Shown here: positions 27,677 to 36,987 of the stretch, one piece after another
Layout: the number at the start of each line of letters is the position of its first letter
Position numbering within the stretch: position 1 is the first letter of the stretch
Source of the DNA: Candidatus Kryptoniota bacterium
GTDB lineage: Bacteria; Bacteroidota; Ignavibacteria; Kryptoniales; JAKASW01
Length of the DNA stretch: 64,000 nucleotides
Direction: 5' to 3'
Assembly (NCBI GenBank): GCA_024641705.1
Contig: JAHECO010000001.1
Coordinates: forward strand, 259,897-323,896
The notes under the pieces: generated by a model
What the model was told of the DNA's origin: nothing
Seen by the model: the letters and a program-made list of their open reading frames with translations, nothing else
Databases searched by the model: none
Made by a program: the position numbers and the translations under genes

Positions 27677-28312
27677 TCATTTGATGAGTTTCTCCTCCGC
27701 GACATACCAGACTATCTGTGCGCAGGAGCGCAGACCCATCTTTGATAGAATCCTGTTCTTGTGCGTCGTTATCGTCGTGTAACTCAGTGACAACCTCTCG
27801 GACACCTCCTTCAGCGTCATTCCCTTCCCGATCATAAGCATGATCTGGAACTCCCGTGTTGTCAGCCGTTCGTGCGGCATCTTCTGTATCCCGCTGTCCA
27901 GGTAACTGGCTATCTTCTGTGTCATGGAAGGGGAAATGTACTTCTGTCCCGAATGAACCTTCTCGATGGCGGTCACCAGTTCTTCCGGTGTGCAATCCTT
28001 CTTGAGAAATCCGGCGGCTCCTTCTCTCAAGGCCCTGACCCCGAAGGTATCCTCGGATAGTCCGCTTAGGATCAGCACGGGAATGTCGGCACTGAGTGTC
28101 TTCACGAGGCGCAGTAACTCAAATCCGTCACCACCCGGAATATCCAGGTCGAGGAGGACTAGATTAACCGACGCGGTCGCCACCGCCGACCGAATTGCCT
28201 GAACCTCAGTGGTTTCGGCAGCGACGTGCATCTCCTTCTTCTGGGCGATTGCATGCTTAGCTCCCTCCCTCCAAAGAGGAAATGCATCGATGAGGAGGAT
28301 ATTTATGGCCAT
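27677..28312 (-). CDS. NarL/FixJ-type response regulator
   Basis: A 211-residue two-domain transcription factor. The receiver domain has the phosphoacceptor Asp in LVLLDLDIPGGDG and Lys in GFLKKDC. The acidic pocket at the N-terminus reads LLIDAF, with one Asp where most relatives have two acids. The C-terminal LuxR HTH is LTTREFQIMLMIGKGMTLKEVSERL and then LSYTTITTHKNRILSKMG. It follows no cognate kinase directly, but the GAF kinase lies downstream on the same strand. Confidence 0.93.
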   Translation of the reverse strand: MAINILLIDAFPLWREGAKHAIAQKKEMHVAAETTEVQAIRSAVATASVNLVLLDLDIPGGDGFELLRLVKTLSADIPVLILSGLSEDTFGVRALREGAAGFLKKDCTPEELVTAIEKVHSGQKYISPSMTQKIASYLDSGIQKMPHERLTTREFQIMLMIGKGMTLKEVSERLSLSYTTITTHKNRILSKMGLRSCAQIVWYVAEEKLIK

Positions 28313-29411
28313 ATACTCAGATCCTTGTTAGTTCTGGTTCGACATCCTTTATATGTCAGGACTGGACGTCTGCGCCATCTTTTCGTGACGGACGTCAGTC
28401 GGGACTCTCTCCTCTTCAGGAAAGGGCTCTAGATCGATCTGCCCTTCTTAGATTGCCCAGTGCTCTGGAGCCTATCCTTTTTCCGGCAGCAACTTTTGGA
28501 TGTCGCCGGATCATGGCCGGATTTGCATCGGTCTCGTGGACGGAGCAGTTCAGCAGAAACTCTGTCGGTGCTCCGCGGCGCTGAGGTCTTTCATTTTCAG
28601 AACCCGAAGTCTCCGGAAGGTCGCTCCGCAACTCAGCCAGATTCAGAAAGTACGGAAATCGATCGATGGTGAGAAGCCCTGCTTCTGTCCAACCGCTGCC
28701 AGCCTAGTTGGAGAAAAGTCGCGTCTCGGAGGAGAGCTGGAGTGACTGCTTTTCCGACTGTCGAAGCTGATCAGCCGGCCGCGTCCGTTTGCGGGCTTAT
28801 CGCAGGCTTAGGAAACTAGTCAACGGGCCTGAACCTGCACCGGCTCGAATAGATGACCGCGATCCGATGCCACATCCACCCGCGTCGTCTCTTCCACGCA
28901 ACCTCCCGGGCATCGATGAGAACCGTAGCCGTTCTCTTTCATTGCTCCGTCCGGGCGTACGAATCGCTCTCCCTGATTGACGCCCCCTGGACCGATTAAA
29001 TCACTAACCAACCCAAATATACCTGCAATCGGTAACTGATTGCAATAGTCCTATTGACAAAATCCTCCTAGAGAAATTGACTAAAATCATGACGGACAGC
29101 CTCAGATCAATCTGGCCAAATAGCTTATGCAATCTATCCGTTCCGCTGCCCGCATGTCGTACGCTCTGGGTTGCCAGGGGGGATCCTAATTGGCCCCGGC
29201 GTTCGACGCAGACTGAAGTTCCTGAGCTTTGCTGATACCGGGGACGAAACTATGGTCGAAGTGAGGGGTTCCATTGCGGATGCCACGCTCCGTGGAGGCC
29301 TTATTTTGCGCTAAATTCAACGGCTTTGAAGATTGTGCCTCCAAGAGTTATATTTACACGCCTATAAGAGGATGTTCGAGCTGGCATATTGGCCCGCATA
29401 CAGCGTTTAGC
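28313..29411. other. Gene-poor region of about 1.1 kb upstream of tRNA-Leu
   Basis: I see no convincing protein gene: the listed ORFs are short, overlap on both strands and lack ribosome-binding sites. I also find no RNase P, tmRNA, SRP or 6S RNA hallmark. It may hold decayed coding sequence or an unrecognised RNA. The 3' part carries the promoter of the tRNA. Confidence 0.5.
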
Positions 29412-29494
29412 GGGTAGATGGCGAAATTGGCAGACGCGCTAGCCTTAGGAGCTAGTCCCTAAACGGGATGGGGGTTCGAGTCCCCCTCTACCCA
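29412..29494 (+). tRNA. tRNA-Leu (anticodon UAG)
   Basis: A full cloverleaf is visible. The acceptor stem is GGGTAGA/TCTACCC, and the D-arm contains GGCGAAATTGGCAGACGC. The anticodon stem CTAGC/GCTAG encloses loop CTTAGGA (anticodon TAG, reading CUN codons). A long variable arm (TCCCTAAACGGGA) is as expected for class II tRNAs, and the T-arm is GGGGGTTCGAGTCCCCC. The discriminator is A, as required for leucine. CCA is not encoded (CTA follows). Confidence 0.95.
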
Positions 29495-29687
29495 CTAGAA
29501 AGCGGACATCGTCGAGGATGGCACGCGGTTTGGAGGATTCTGAAGCCATCAGGAATAGAGGCTCCGGATTTGCCGGCCGGGAGAGATTGGAAACAATAGA
29601 TCTGCGTGGCCCGGGTTGATCCCGCCAGTTCCTCGTGCAGGGAAGAATATTGAAACTCCGAAGAACCCATTCGGGAAAGGAAAGAAA

Positions 29688-30974
29688 GTGGATTACAAGA
29701 TTACAGGCCTCGGCGGATTGAAGAAACAGCTCGAGGTAACTGCAATGCCGGAAGATACCGAGGTGAAGGACAAGTTTCACTCGGCATACTCCGAATTTCA
29801 GAAGAACGCCGCCGTGCCCGGCTTCAGAAAAGGCAAGACCCCCATCGAAATTGTGAAGAAGCGATACGGTGAAGAGATCGAATCCGAATCGATACCCGAT
29901 ATTGTCAACGAGATCGTCAAAGATATATTTGAGAAGGAGAATATGAAAGTCGCGGGCGTCGTCGACTACAATTTCGAGACGCGCAAACAGGGCGACCCGT
30001 TGCATTTCTTCTTGACTTATGAAGTCGTCCCGATGATAGAGCCGCAGGGCTACACGGGGATGAAACTGGAACGTGCGATGTACAGGATACTCCCGGAAAC
30101 TGTCGACCATGAGCTCCTGCATATCCGCGAAGCAAACTCCGAGTTACAGGAGACCGAATCGCTGGCGGATGATAAGGCTGTCGTGACGATGGATCTGCAG
30201 GTACTCGACGAGCAGGGCGTTCCGTTGATAGGCCAGAGACGGGAGAACTACAAGATCGACCTCCGCAGTAAAGCGCCCGAGCTGAGCGATGTGAGAGAGA
30301 GGCTGCTAAAGTCCAAGGTCGGCGACGAGTTTAATATGGAGCTGGAAACTTTCGACAAGGCCGGGCAGCCTTCCGGAAAGAAACCGTTCAAGGTTTCGGT
30401 GAAGAAGATGCAGAAACTCGTTATGCCCGAGCTTACCGACGAGTTCGCGAAAAAAGTGTCGGGCGGCAAAATGGAGAGTCTGGAAGCGCTCAAGAAAGAT
30501 GTCGAAAGAGAACTGGAGCATTATTACGAAGATAAGGCGGAAGAGGAACTAAGGGACAAGATTGCCGCGGAGCTTCTTAAGATAAACGAGTTCGAAGTCC
30601 CCGAAAGCATGGTCGAAGATTATCTGACCGACCTCGTCGAGGAACTTAAGAAGCAGTCGAACAACCAGGAGGTGGACGAGCATTTCGTGCGGGAACGATA
30701 CCGGGAAGCCGCGGTACGGGCGGTGAAATGGAACCTGCTCGCCGCTGCCATTATCCAGAAGGAGAACCTTAAACTGGACGATTCGGTCCTGGAGAAGACC
30801 GCCGACGATGAAGCTGCAAAGTACAGGCTCGACAGGTCGAAACTCCTTGATTTCTACAAGAACTCGAGCGACGTCAAGAACAAGCTCCTGTTCAACGAGA
30901 TGTTCAATTTCGTCGTAGACAAGGCGGAAGTAACGCTCGCAGACAAAACACCGACTCACGAACACGAGGACTGA
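29688..30974 (+). CDS. tig: Trigger factor, ribosome-associated chaperone
   Basis: A 428-residue chaperone that binds nascent chains at the ribosome exit tunnel. The ribosome-docking signature GFRxGxxP is present as [13 protein letters not shown] near residue 45. The central region (about 150-240, [16 protein letters not shown]) corresponds to the PPIase-like domain, and the long helical C-terminal region forms the substrate cradle. I use the GTG at 29688 (AAAGGA upstream). The track's start at 29616 lies too close to the tRNA and adds unrelated residues. It heads the operon tig-clpP-peptide-clpX, with clpP four bases downstream. Confidence 0.95.
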   Translation: MDYKITGLGGLKKQLEVTAMPEDTEVKDKFHSAYSEFQKNAAVPGFRKGKTPIEIVKKRYGEEIESESIPDIVNEIVKDIFEKENMKVAGVVDYNFETRKQGDPLHFFLTYEVVPMIEPQGYTGMKLERAMYRILPETVDHELLHIREANSELQETESLADDKAVVTMDLQVLDEQGVPLIGQRRENYKIDLRSKAPELSDVRERLLKSKVGDEFNMELETFDKAGQPSGKKPFKVSVKKMQKLVMPELTDEFAKKVSGGKMESLEALKKDVERELEHYYEDKAEEELRDKIAAELLKINEFEVPESMVEDYLTDLVEELKKQSNNQEVDEHFVRERYREAAVRAVKWNLLAAAIIQKENLKLDDSVLEKTADDEAAKYRLDRSKLLDFYKNSSDVKNKLLFNEMFNFVVDKAEVTLADKTPTHEHED

Positions 30975-30978
30975 TAAG

Positions 30979-31650
30979 ATGGCATTCTCAGACGAAAGCA
31001 ATATCATACCCCCCGGCATCTCAAATAAGCCCGGGCGAATGGGGATCTACAACCAGCTGACGATTCCGTACGTAATCGAGCAGACGGGACGCGGCGAAAG
31101 GGCGTACGACATCTTCTCCAGGCTTCTTAAGGAGCGGATTATTTTCATCGGAACGGCGATAGACGACACCGTAGCAAGTCTGGTGATTGCCCAGCTCCTG
31201 TTCCTTGAAAGTGAAGATCCGAACAAGGACATCAACGTTTACATAAACAGCCCCGGGGGGAGCGTCTCGGCGGGTCTGGCGATCTATGACACGATGCAGT
31301 ACGTGCGGCCGGACATAGCGACGACTTGCGTCGGACTTGCAGCCAGCATGGGCGCGGTCCTGCTCACCGGCGGAAGCGCTGCGAAAAGGACTTCTCTCCC
31401 CAACGCGAGGATCATGATCCACCAGCCGTGGGGAGGCTTCCAGGGCACCGCCGCCGACATCAGCATCCAGGCTGAAGAGGTTATCAAAACCAAAAAGCGG
31501 CTGAACGAGATATTGGCCCGCCATTCGGGCAGGCCTATCGACCAAATTGAAAAAGATACGGACAGGGATTATTTTATGTCCGCCGACGAGGCTGTGAAAT
31601 ACGGTTTGATCGATAACGTTCTGGCTAAAAGAGAAAGCAAAAAGAAGTGA
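30979..31650 (+). CDS. clpP: ATP-dependent Clp protease proteolytic subunit
   Basis: A 223-residue serine peptidase that forms the tetradecameric Clp chamber. The triad is intact: Ser123 in [11 protein letters not shown], His148 in MIHQPWGG and Asp197 in DTDRDYFMS. The head-domain stretch [20 protein letters not shown] is typical. The N-terminal 25 residues ([13 protein letters not shown]) precede the usual start of the mature protein and may be a processed propeptide. It sits between tig and clpX in the conserved order. Confidence 0.97.
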   Translation: MAFSDESNIIPPGISNKPGRMGIYNQLTIPYVIEQTGRGERAYDIFSRLLKERIIFIGTAIDDTVASLVIAQLLFLESEDPNKDINVYINSPGGSVSAGLAIYDTMQYVRPDIATTCVGLAASMGAVLLTGGSAAKRTSLPNARIMIHQPWGGFQGTAADISIQAEEVIKTKKRLNEILARHSGRPIDQIEKDTDRDYFMSADEAVKYGLIDNVLAKRESKKK

Positions 31651-31677
31651 AACTAACTCGGAGTCAAAAGAAACTAT

Positions 31678-31797
31678 ATGAGCAATCTGTTACTGCTCGT
31701 AATGCTGATTTTCATTGTATTGTTTGCTATAGCGGTTCCAACCGTCATATCGGATATGAGAAACGAACGACAAAAGAATATGAATAGGGAATACTGA
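31678..31797 (+). CDS. 39-residue single-span membrane peptide between clpP and clpX
   Basis: Too short for the ORF track. The frame ATG AGC AAT CTG... encodes 39 residues: one hydrophobic helix (LLLLVMLIFIVLFAIAVPTVI, about 4-24) followed by a polar, basic tail (SDMRNERQKNMNREY). It starts 27 bases after clpP and ends six bases before the clpX ATG. An AAAAGAAA stretch is the only ribosome-binding candidate. The strong hydrophobic-then-charged pattern argues for real coding. It could recruit ClpXP to the membrane or be a membrane microprotein substrate, both inference. Confidence 0.6.
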   Translation: MSNLLLLVMLIFIVLFAIAVPTVISDMRNERQKNMNREY

Positions 31798-31803
31798 TAG
31801 TTA

Positions 31804-33069
31804 ATGACCAAACAGCACCAGGAGGAAATGCGTTGCTCTTTCTGCGGGCGTGAGGCGAAAGAAGTAAAGAGCCTCGTTGCCGGACCGGGCGACGTTTACA
31901 TCTGCGACATATGCGTCGAACATTCTGTCGAGATTCTGCGAAGCAACATCCCCGCGTATAAGCAGCATGCCGAGGACCTCTCGGGAAGGGCACCGTTGAC
32001 CCCCGTGGAGATAAAGGCTGCGCTTGACGAGTACGTGATCGGACAGGAGCACGCAAAGAAAATCCTCTCGGTTGCAGTCTACAACCACTACAAACGGATT
32101 TCACTTCCGCACGGACTTAGCTCGGAAGACGACACCGAAATCGAAAAGAGCAACATCATTCTGATAGGTCCGACCGGGACCGGCAAGACCCTCCTGGCAC
32201 AGACTCTTGCCAAGATACTGAACGTGCCGTTTGCGATCGCAGATGCCACGACACTGACCGAGGCGGGCTATGTCGGCGACGACGTAGAGACGATCCTGGT
32301 TCACCTCCTTCAGAATACCGACTACGACGTTACGCGCGCTGAAAGAGGGATCGTCTATGTCGACGAGATAGACAAGATCGCCCGTAAGAGCGATACCCCG
32401 TCGATCACCCGCGATGTCTCCGGCGAAGGGGTCCAGCAGGCACTCCTGAAAATACTGGAGGGAACGACGGCCGGCGTTCCGCCGCGCGGCGGGAGAAAAC
32501 ACCCGGAGCAACCTCTCATCAACGTAAACACGAGGAATATTCTCTTCATATGCGGAGGTGCCTTCGAAGGGCTGGAAAAAATCATCGCCCGGCGGGTGAG
32601 CAAGAACCCCATGGGCTTCGGTGCGGAGATTCGATCGGTCAAGGACGACGAGGTCAACGAACTCCTTCCACTCGTTCAGCCGGACGACCTGCTGAAGTTC
32701 GGCCTGATCCCCGAATTTATAGGGAGGTTGCCGGTAGTCGCAACGCTCCACACCCTCAGCGACCAGGCAATGAAAGACATCCTGACGCTTCCGAAAAACT
32801 CACTTGTGAAACAGTACATGAAACTGTTCAAGCTTGAGGAGGTTGAACTCGAATTCGAGGACGAAGCACTTATGGCGATCGTCAAGAAGGCGGTGGAGCG
32901 CGGGACAGGCGCGCGCGGACTGCGTTCCATACTGGAAGAGAAGATGCTCGACATCATGTATAACCTCCCCTCGATGTCCGACGTTGCGAAATGCGTCATA
33001 ACGCGCGATGTCGTCGCGTCCGGAGCGGATCCCCTTTTCCTCAGGAAACGGAAACAGGCTACGGCCTGA
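31804..33069 (+). CDS. clpX: ClpX, ATPase subunit of Clp protease
   Basis: A 421-residue AAA+ unfoldase that feeds substrates to ClpP. The N-terminal four-Cys zinc finger is [11 protein letters not shown]...YICDICV. Walker A is [12 protein letters not shown], Walker B is VYVDEIDKI and sensor/arginine-finger regions follow. The region between the AAA+ modules should carry the ClpP-binding loop; the usual IGF tripeptide is not obvious to me in the expected place (LMAIVKK and nearby text were checked only by eye). Length fits ClpX. Confidence 0.97.
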   Translation: MTKQHQEEMRCSFCGREAKEVKSLVAGPGDVYICDICVEHSVEILRSNIPAYKQHAEDLSGRAPLTPVEIKAALDEYVIGQEHAKKILSVAVYNHYKRISLPHGLSSEDDTEIEKSNIILIGPTGTGKTLLAQTLAKILNVPFAIADATTLTEAGYVGDDVETILVHLLQNTDYDVTRAERGIVYVDEIDKIARKSDTPSITRDVSGEGVQQALLKILEGTTAGVPPRGGRKHPEQPLINVNTRNILFICGGAFEGLEKIIARRVSKNPMGFGAEIRSVKDDEVNELLPLVQPDDLLKFGLIPEFIGRLPVVATLHTLSDQAMKDILTLPKNSLVKQYMKLFKLEEVELEFEDEALMAIVKKAVERGTGARGLRSILEEKMLDIMYNLPSMSDVAKCVITRDVVASGADPLFLRKRKQATA

Positions 33070-33075
33070 TCCGGT

Positions 33076-33768
33076 CTACCTCCCAATCAACCCCGCGAAA
33101 ACCCGTATCTGAAGCTGCGGCTGCTTGTCGCTGTTCGTCCGCACGGTGATGTAACCGTCGACGTCTCGTCCGTTCACGGGATCGATGAAGAGAGTCAGGT
33201 TGGCGAATTCCCCCGGCTTCAATACCTTCTTCGAAAGCTTGTAGGTTATCTCCTGCGTGGGGATCTCCACTCCTGTGATCTTCATTACCTCGTCGGTCGT
33301 GTTGGACAGTGTAACCTCGGTACTGTCAGGCCTGCCCACGCGCACATTGTTGAAAAGCACGTAACCGGGCGTAGGCTGAAGGGCGTAAGCAACATACCCC
33401 GTCATCTTGACCGTCACCAGCCTGTCCTTCGGAAAGGAATTCACGACATATACATACTTCGTGACTTCGCCGATGTAGCCGGTGGGATTGAATTGTATCT
33501 TGACCTCTGTCTGCTGACCGGGTGCAAGCACGCTGTCCGACAATAGAGCAGCCGTGCAGCCGCAGCTGGTAGTTACTTTCATGATCGTTACCGTATCGCT
33601 GCCGGCATTTTTCAGTGTAATCGCCTTGTGAACCATTGCACCGGTCTGGTAGATCTTCCCGAAGCTGATGGCATTCCCTTCGACAACGGTGAGCTGCGCG
33701 CTTGCGTTCTGAGCCGAGCCTCCGGCCAGAATGAGTAATGCGCAGAAGCGAATAATGTGGTTTCTCAT
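33076..33768 (-). CDS. DUF1573 domain protein, exported
   Basis: A 230-residue secreted or periplasmic protein with a signal peptide (LILAGGSAQNASAQ). The DUF1573 domain (GKIYQTGAMVHKAITLKN, VTTSCGCTAALL) is an immunoglobulin-like ASH/PapD-type beta-sandwich. The conserved Cys-Gly-Cys is present. A second beta-domain follows (about 130-230). Such proteins are abundant in Bacteroidota, but roles are poorly defined. It is translationally coupled to the upstream NYN gene (four-base overlap). Confidence 0.88.
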   Translation of the reverse strand: MRNHIIRFCALLILAGGSAQNASAQLTVVEGNAISFGKIYQTGAMVHKAITLKNAGSDTVTIMKVTTSCGCTAALLSDSVLAPGQQTEVKIQFNPTGYIGEVTKYVYVVNSFPKDRLVTVKMTGYVAYALQPTPGYVLFNNVRVGRPDSTEVTLSNTTDEVMKITGVEIPTQEITYKLSKKVLKPGEFANLTLFIDPVNGRDVDGYITVRTNSDKQPQLQIRVFAGLIGR

Positions 33769-34250
33769 TTCTTCTTTCCAGTAAATAGCCTTAGTAATTC
33801 CGGATCCGCCGTGCCCGTCGATTCCGGCTTTTCAGACGGGGAACCCGCCGACAACGGGCGCGCTGGGACTTTGTTTCGTACCTTCGCAAGAAAATCGGCG
33901 GTGCTCATGGTCTTGGCCCCGCACTCTCTCGCGTAGCTGACGATCGAGCGGTCGTCGGAGACCACAAGGAGCGATCGCCGCCTCGTATGCCTGCCGATCT
34001 CGCGTTTGATGGCGTCGTCGGCGGTCTCGCCGTTGGCGGTGAACCTGACCGTTACTCCGGGCGCCTCTCTGTCGGACGACGCCGTGAACCGGCCGTCGAA
34101 GAACACGGTAACCTCTTCATTTCTGAATTGGCCGGAGCCGACAATTTCGGATATGAACTCCGTGCGGCCGGCCTTGCTGTCGTTGCGGAGTCTCCTGGAC
34201 AACTTCTCATCGGAGAGAACGACGTTGAATCCGTCAACTAGCCAGCGCAT
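33765..34250 (-). CDS. NYN-domain ribonuclease-like protein (YacP type)
   Basis: A 161-residue PIN/NYN-fold protein. The conserved acidic residues lie in WLVDGFNVV, VTVFFDGRF, ADDAIKRE and VVSDDRSIVSYARECG, matching the metal-binding sites of YacP/Rae1-like RNases. The C-terminal 40 residues are a disordered tail. I prefer the start MRWLVDG (34250); the track's start adds ten residues before the fold. RNA cleavage is inferred from the conserved acids. Confidence 0.82.
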   Translation of the reverse strand: MRWLVDGFNVVLSDEKLSRRLRNDSKAGRTEFISEIVGSGQFRNEEVTVFFDGRFTASSDREAPGVTVRFTANGETADDAIKREIGRHTRRRSLLVVSDDRSIVSYARECGAKTMSTADFLAKVRNKVPARPLSAGSPSEKPESTGTADPELLRLFTGKKK

Positions 34251-34280
34251 ATGGAAATATAACCCCAAGCCGGGGATCAT

Positions 34281-35059
34281 TCAAAAGAGATGAAGCGCGT
34301 GTGCGAGCCTGCTTTGAATGAGACGATGGCGAATCAAGATCCTCTCCTCTCAAAAAAGTTTCGCCTTCTCGATAAGACGCCGAGCTCGCAGAGGGATCGA
34401 GTAGTTACAATTGTCCTATGCGGCTTTTCCGAATAAATACATTCCCTTGCCGAAAAGTATCCGGCATGTTATCGGAGCACGATTTGTACCATCGAGCAGG
34501 GATATACGGCGAAGTGAGGAGAGAGGGCGGAAGCTGGGGATAATTTTCAGGGAGTTGCCTTAACAGTGGGAGCCCAAAGGGCTAGACACTCCGGATCTCG
34601 TTGCAGCGGGGAGGAGGGCGCACAAAGCGGAGGAGTGCCGGATGCCCCTCTGTATGAGGGATGTCCCCGGCCAGTTCAGAGGTTTGCCAGTCAACCATTT
34701 CGCATTTTGCGACTATTCTTCGTTAAACGCAACCGAGGCACCACTGCATCCCCCTGAAACAACACGATTTAGGGATAGATTTCCGGCACGTAATTGGAAG
34801 AGTATACACCAGTTAGATAAGATTTGGTTCCTTTAACAAGTATGAAGATCGAAGGGCGGCTTGAAGCGGCGAATTTTATCCAAAGAATTTATGAAGAGTT
34901 GCATACCCGCAAACAGCCCCCTGACATGGGAAGAAGGTCTTGCCGCTCAGTTATCCCACGCTGCCACAAATCGCGAAGCACGACTCGCATGCCCTAATGC
35001 AGCCTCCTAATTTAGCGGTCAAACCCCAAGTAAAGATTCTTCTTCCCGCTGCGGAAAAC
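34281..35059. other. Gene-poor region ending in a strong terminator
   Basis: About 780 bases without a convincing gene. The longest candidate near its end is a 49-codon frame (ATG at 34843, stop near 34992, MKIEGRLEAANFIQRI...) without a ribosome-binding site. Because a canonical terminator follows, the region may be transcribed as a small RNA or a long 5' leader of the downstream membrane gene. Confidence 0.45.
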
Positions 35060-35093
35060 AGGCACTCCTGCCCGGGAGTGCCTCGTTTTTTTT
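35060..35093 (+). terminator. Canonical Rho-independent terminator with no gene before it
   Basis: A perfect nine-base stem, AGGCACTCC (35060-35068) and GGAGTGCCT (35075-35083), with loop TGCCCG, is followed by CG and eight T residues. It is the best terminator in the window. The start of the next gene is 70 bases downstream, so it may be an attenuator of that gene or the end of an unannotated RNA. Confidence 0.9.
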
Positions 35094-35162
35094 ACCGATA
35101 ATGCGGTTAGCGCTTTCAAAACGGCGAGGGTCGTTCTGTCGGGCAGAAAACCAAGGACTTCA

Positions 35163-35489
35163 TTGTTAGTATCGGCGGTAGAGAATACAAGGAAATTGTT
35201 TAAAACTAGAGAACAGCGCGACTTATTGTTTGGCAGCTTGATAGGTGCCACGGTAATCGCGATCATTGTCACGTCGGCGAGTCATTTCATACATGCTGAT
35301 CAGGCAGGTTTGGAAAGAATCGTCATAGGTGGTGTTTCTGGAGGATTTGGCGGAGTCGTTGGACTCCTTATAATTAGCGAGATCGTGGACCGCAAATGGC
35401 TTCGGGCGGTCCTTTTATCCGCCGCTGTTGGGATCTTGGATGGGCTTCTGGTCGGAGTTGCCGTCGCACTATTCCCATCCATGTTTTGA
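35163..35489 (+). CDS. Small three-span membrane protein of unknown function
   Basis: A 108-residue protein with three hydrophobic segments (about 25-43, 54-72 and 80-104) rich in Gly and Val (GGVSGGFGGVVGLL). I do not recognise a family. The start is a TTG with AAGGA five bases upstream; a second TTG eleven codons later is possible. A strong terminator lies 70 bases upstream, suggesting attenuation. T-rich sequence (gattttttt, about 35523) follows the gene. Confidence 0.65.
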   Translation: MLVSAVENTRKLFKTREQRDLLFGSLIGATVIAIIVTSASHFIHADQAGLERIVIGGVSGGFGGVVGLLIISEIVDRKWLRAVLLSAAVGILDGLLVGVAVALFPSMF

Positions 35490-35684
35490 TGAAGCACAAG
35501 ACGTGATGCTCAAGCACCTTTTGATTTTTTTCAAACCCGCCTAGTTTCCGCTTGACTAAGACTGTAACCCTTTTTAACTTCCACAGGTCGTTTACGTAGT
35601 AATTCCCGGCGAAAGCGGCTTTTTTGTCTTGCGGCATAGGTCTGCCGCGAGGCAGTTCCCTACTTCCAGATGAAGGACGTAACG

Positions 35685-36623
35685 ATGTGGAAACTCTACT
35701 ATTACTCAAAATCCGATCTTAGCTACAAATCGATCGGGGCGGGCAAGCTTTCCGTCATGATCGTATCGTTAGTGCTCGTCTCGTCTTTTCTGACGATGCT
35801 GTCGGGGTATTTTGGGGTAGATTTGTTCGGATTGAAGAGTCTGAGGGCTGACAGCATAGCGAGAGAGAATTCGGTCTTGAAGGCTCAGCTTGCTTCATTG
35901 AATCGGCGGCTTATTTCTTTTAATCGGACAATGAAATCTCTCAGCGAGAGCGATGATCAGCTGAGAACCTCGGTGAATCTGCCCGGGATACCGGCCGACA
36001 TGCGAAAGGTTGCCGTCGGCGGCGTTTCGGAGAATGCGGACTATGGGGTTTCGGCGGATGCGAGCAGGTTGATCTCACAGGCGACCGAGACGCTGGATGC
36101 TCTGAGCAGACAGGCAGCCCTGCAGGAGGAGAGCTACTCTGCGATCCTCCAGAAGTACAGGAGTAATCAGCAGTTGTTTGCACATATTCCGGCGATCGAT
36201 CCGATCCGGGAAGGGGTTATCTCGGACGGTTTCGGAATGAGGTTTCACCCCATCCTGCATATGCGCCTTATGCATGAAGGGATAGATATCGTTGCCGATG
36301 TGGGCACTCATGTCCACGTGACGGGTGACGGGGTTGTCAGCTACGTCGGGCAGCGCGGCGGATACGGTAACGTCGTAGAGATCGATCACGGGTTCGGGTA
36401 TTCGACCGTGTACGGTCATCTTGAAAAGGCGCTTGTTAGAGAAGGACAAAGAGTGAAACGGGGTCAGGTCATCGCCCTCAGCGGTGACACAGGTCTCTCG
36501 ACAGGGCCCCATTTGCATTACGAGGTCATAAAGAATGGTGTTCATGTTAACCCTGCTGCATATTTCTTTAACGGGCGCGAGTACAACGAGGCTGGATTCT
36601 ACAGCGAACTTGCAACAAAATGA
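35685..36623 (+). CDS. M23 family membrane-anchored peptidoglycan peptidase
   Basis: A 312-residue protein with a single N-terminal membrane segment (about 20-46), a coiled-coil stalk (ENSVLKAQLASLNRRLISFN) and a C-terminal LytM/M23 domain. The zinc ligands are present: His and Asp in LMHEGIDIVAD, and HxH in GPHLHYEV. An active zinc endopeptidase that cuts peptide cross-links during envelope growth is expected. I start at 35685 because AAGGA lies seven bases upstream, five codons into the track ORF. Confidence 0.93.
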   Translation: MWKLYYYSKSDLSYKSIGAGKLSVMIVSLVLVSSFLTMLSGYFGVDLFGLKSLRADSIARENSVLKAQLASLNRRLISFNRTMKSLSESDDQLRTSVNLPGIPADMRKVAVGGVSENADYGVSADASRLISQATETLDALSRQAALQEESYSAILQKYRSNQQLFAHIPAIDPIREGVISDGFGMRFHPILHMRLMHEGIDIVADVGTHVHVTGDGVVSYVGQRGGYGNVVEIDHGFGYSTVYGHLEKALVREGQRVKRGQVIALSGDTGLSTGPHLHYEVIKNGVHVNPAAYFFNGREYNEAGFYSELATK

Positions 36624-36686
36624 ATTTGTTTTACCTGATGAAGATGCAAGGCGTTAAGCGCCGTGGAAAGAAAGGAGGTAAATGAT

Positions 36687-36911
36687 ATGATATGGACGCC
36701 GGAGCTCGCTACCTACCTTGAGGATGCTCCTTGGCCTGCGACGAAAGATGAGCTTATTGATTATGCCGTAAGAACCGGAGCACCGATAGAGGTTCTTGAG
36801 AATCTGCGTGAGCTGGAAGATACCGATGAACCATACGAGAGTATAGAGGAGATTTGGCCCGATTACCCCAGTGACGAAGATTTCTTTTACGAAGACGAGA
36901 GCGAGTACTAA
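36687..36911 (+). CDS. DUF2795 family small acidic protein
   Basis: A 74-residue acidic protein (MIWTPELATYLEDAPWPATK...) with the highly conserved family pattern, ending in Asp/Glu/Tyr-rich DEDFFYEDESEY. Function is unknown. It is very common in Bacteroidota/Chlorobiota. The ATG at 36687 has AGGAGG eight bases upstream, clearly better than the track's start. A terminator follows directly. Confidence 0.9.
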   Translation: MIWTPELATYLEDAPWPATKDELIDYAVRTGAPIEVLENLRELEDTDEPYESIEEIWPDYPSDEDFFYEDESEY

Positions 36912-36931
36912 AACAGAGCTTTATATGCATG

Positions 36932-36968
36932 AGCCCGGCTGGATTCTCGAATTCAACCGGGCTTTTTT
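36932..36968 (+). terminator. Rho-independent terminator after DUF2795 gene
   Basis: AGCCCGG (36932-36938) pairs with CCGGGCT (36957-36963), with an 18-base loop and then a run of six T residues. It ends 20 bases before the bamA-like start codon. Confidence 0.88.
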
Positions 36969-36987
36969 GTATCTTTACACATATCCG

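Noticed and set aside
35012-35050. String ggtcaaacccc resembling tmRNA sequence
   Set aside because: No tRNA-like ends, no tag ORF and no T-loop near by; a chance match.
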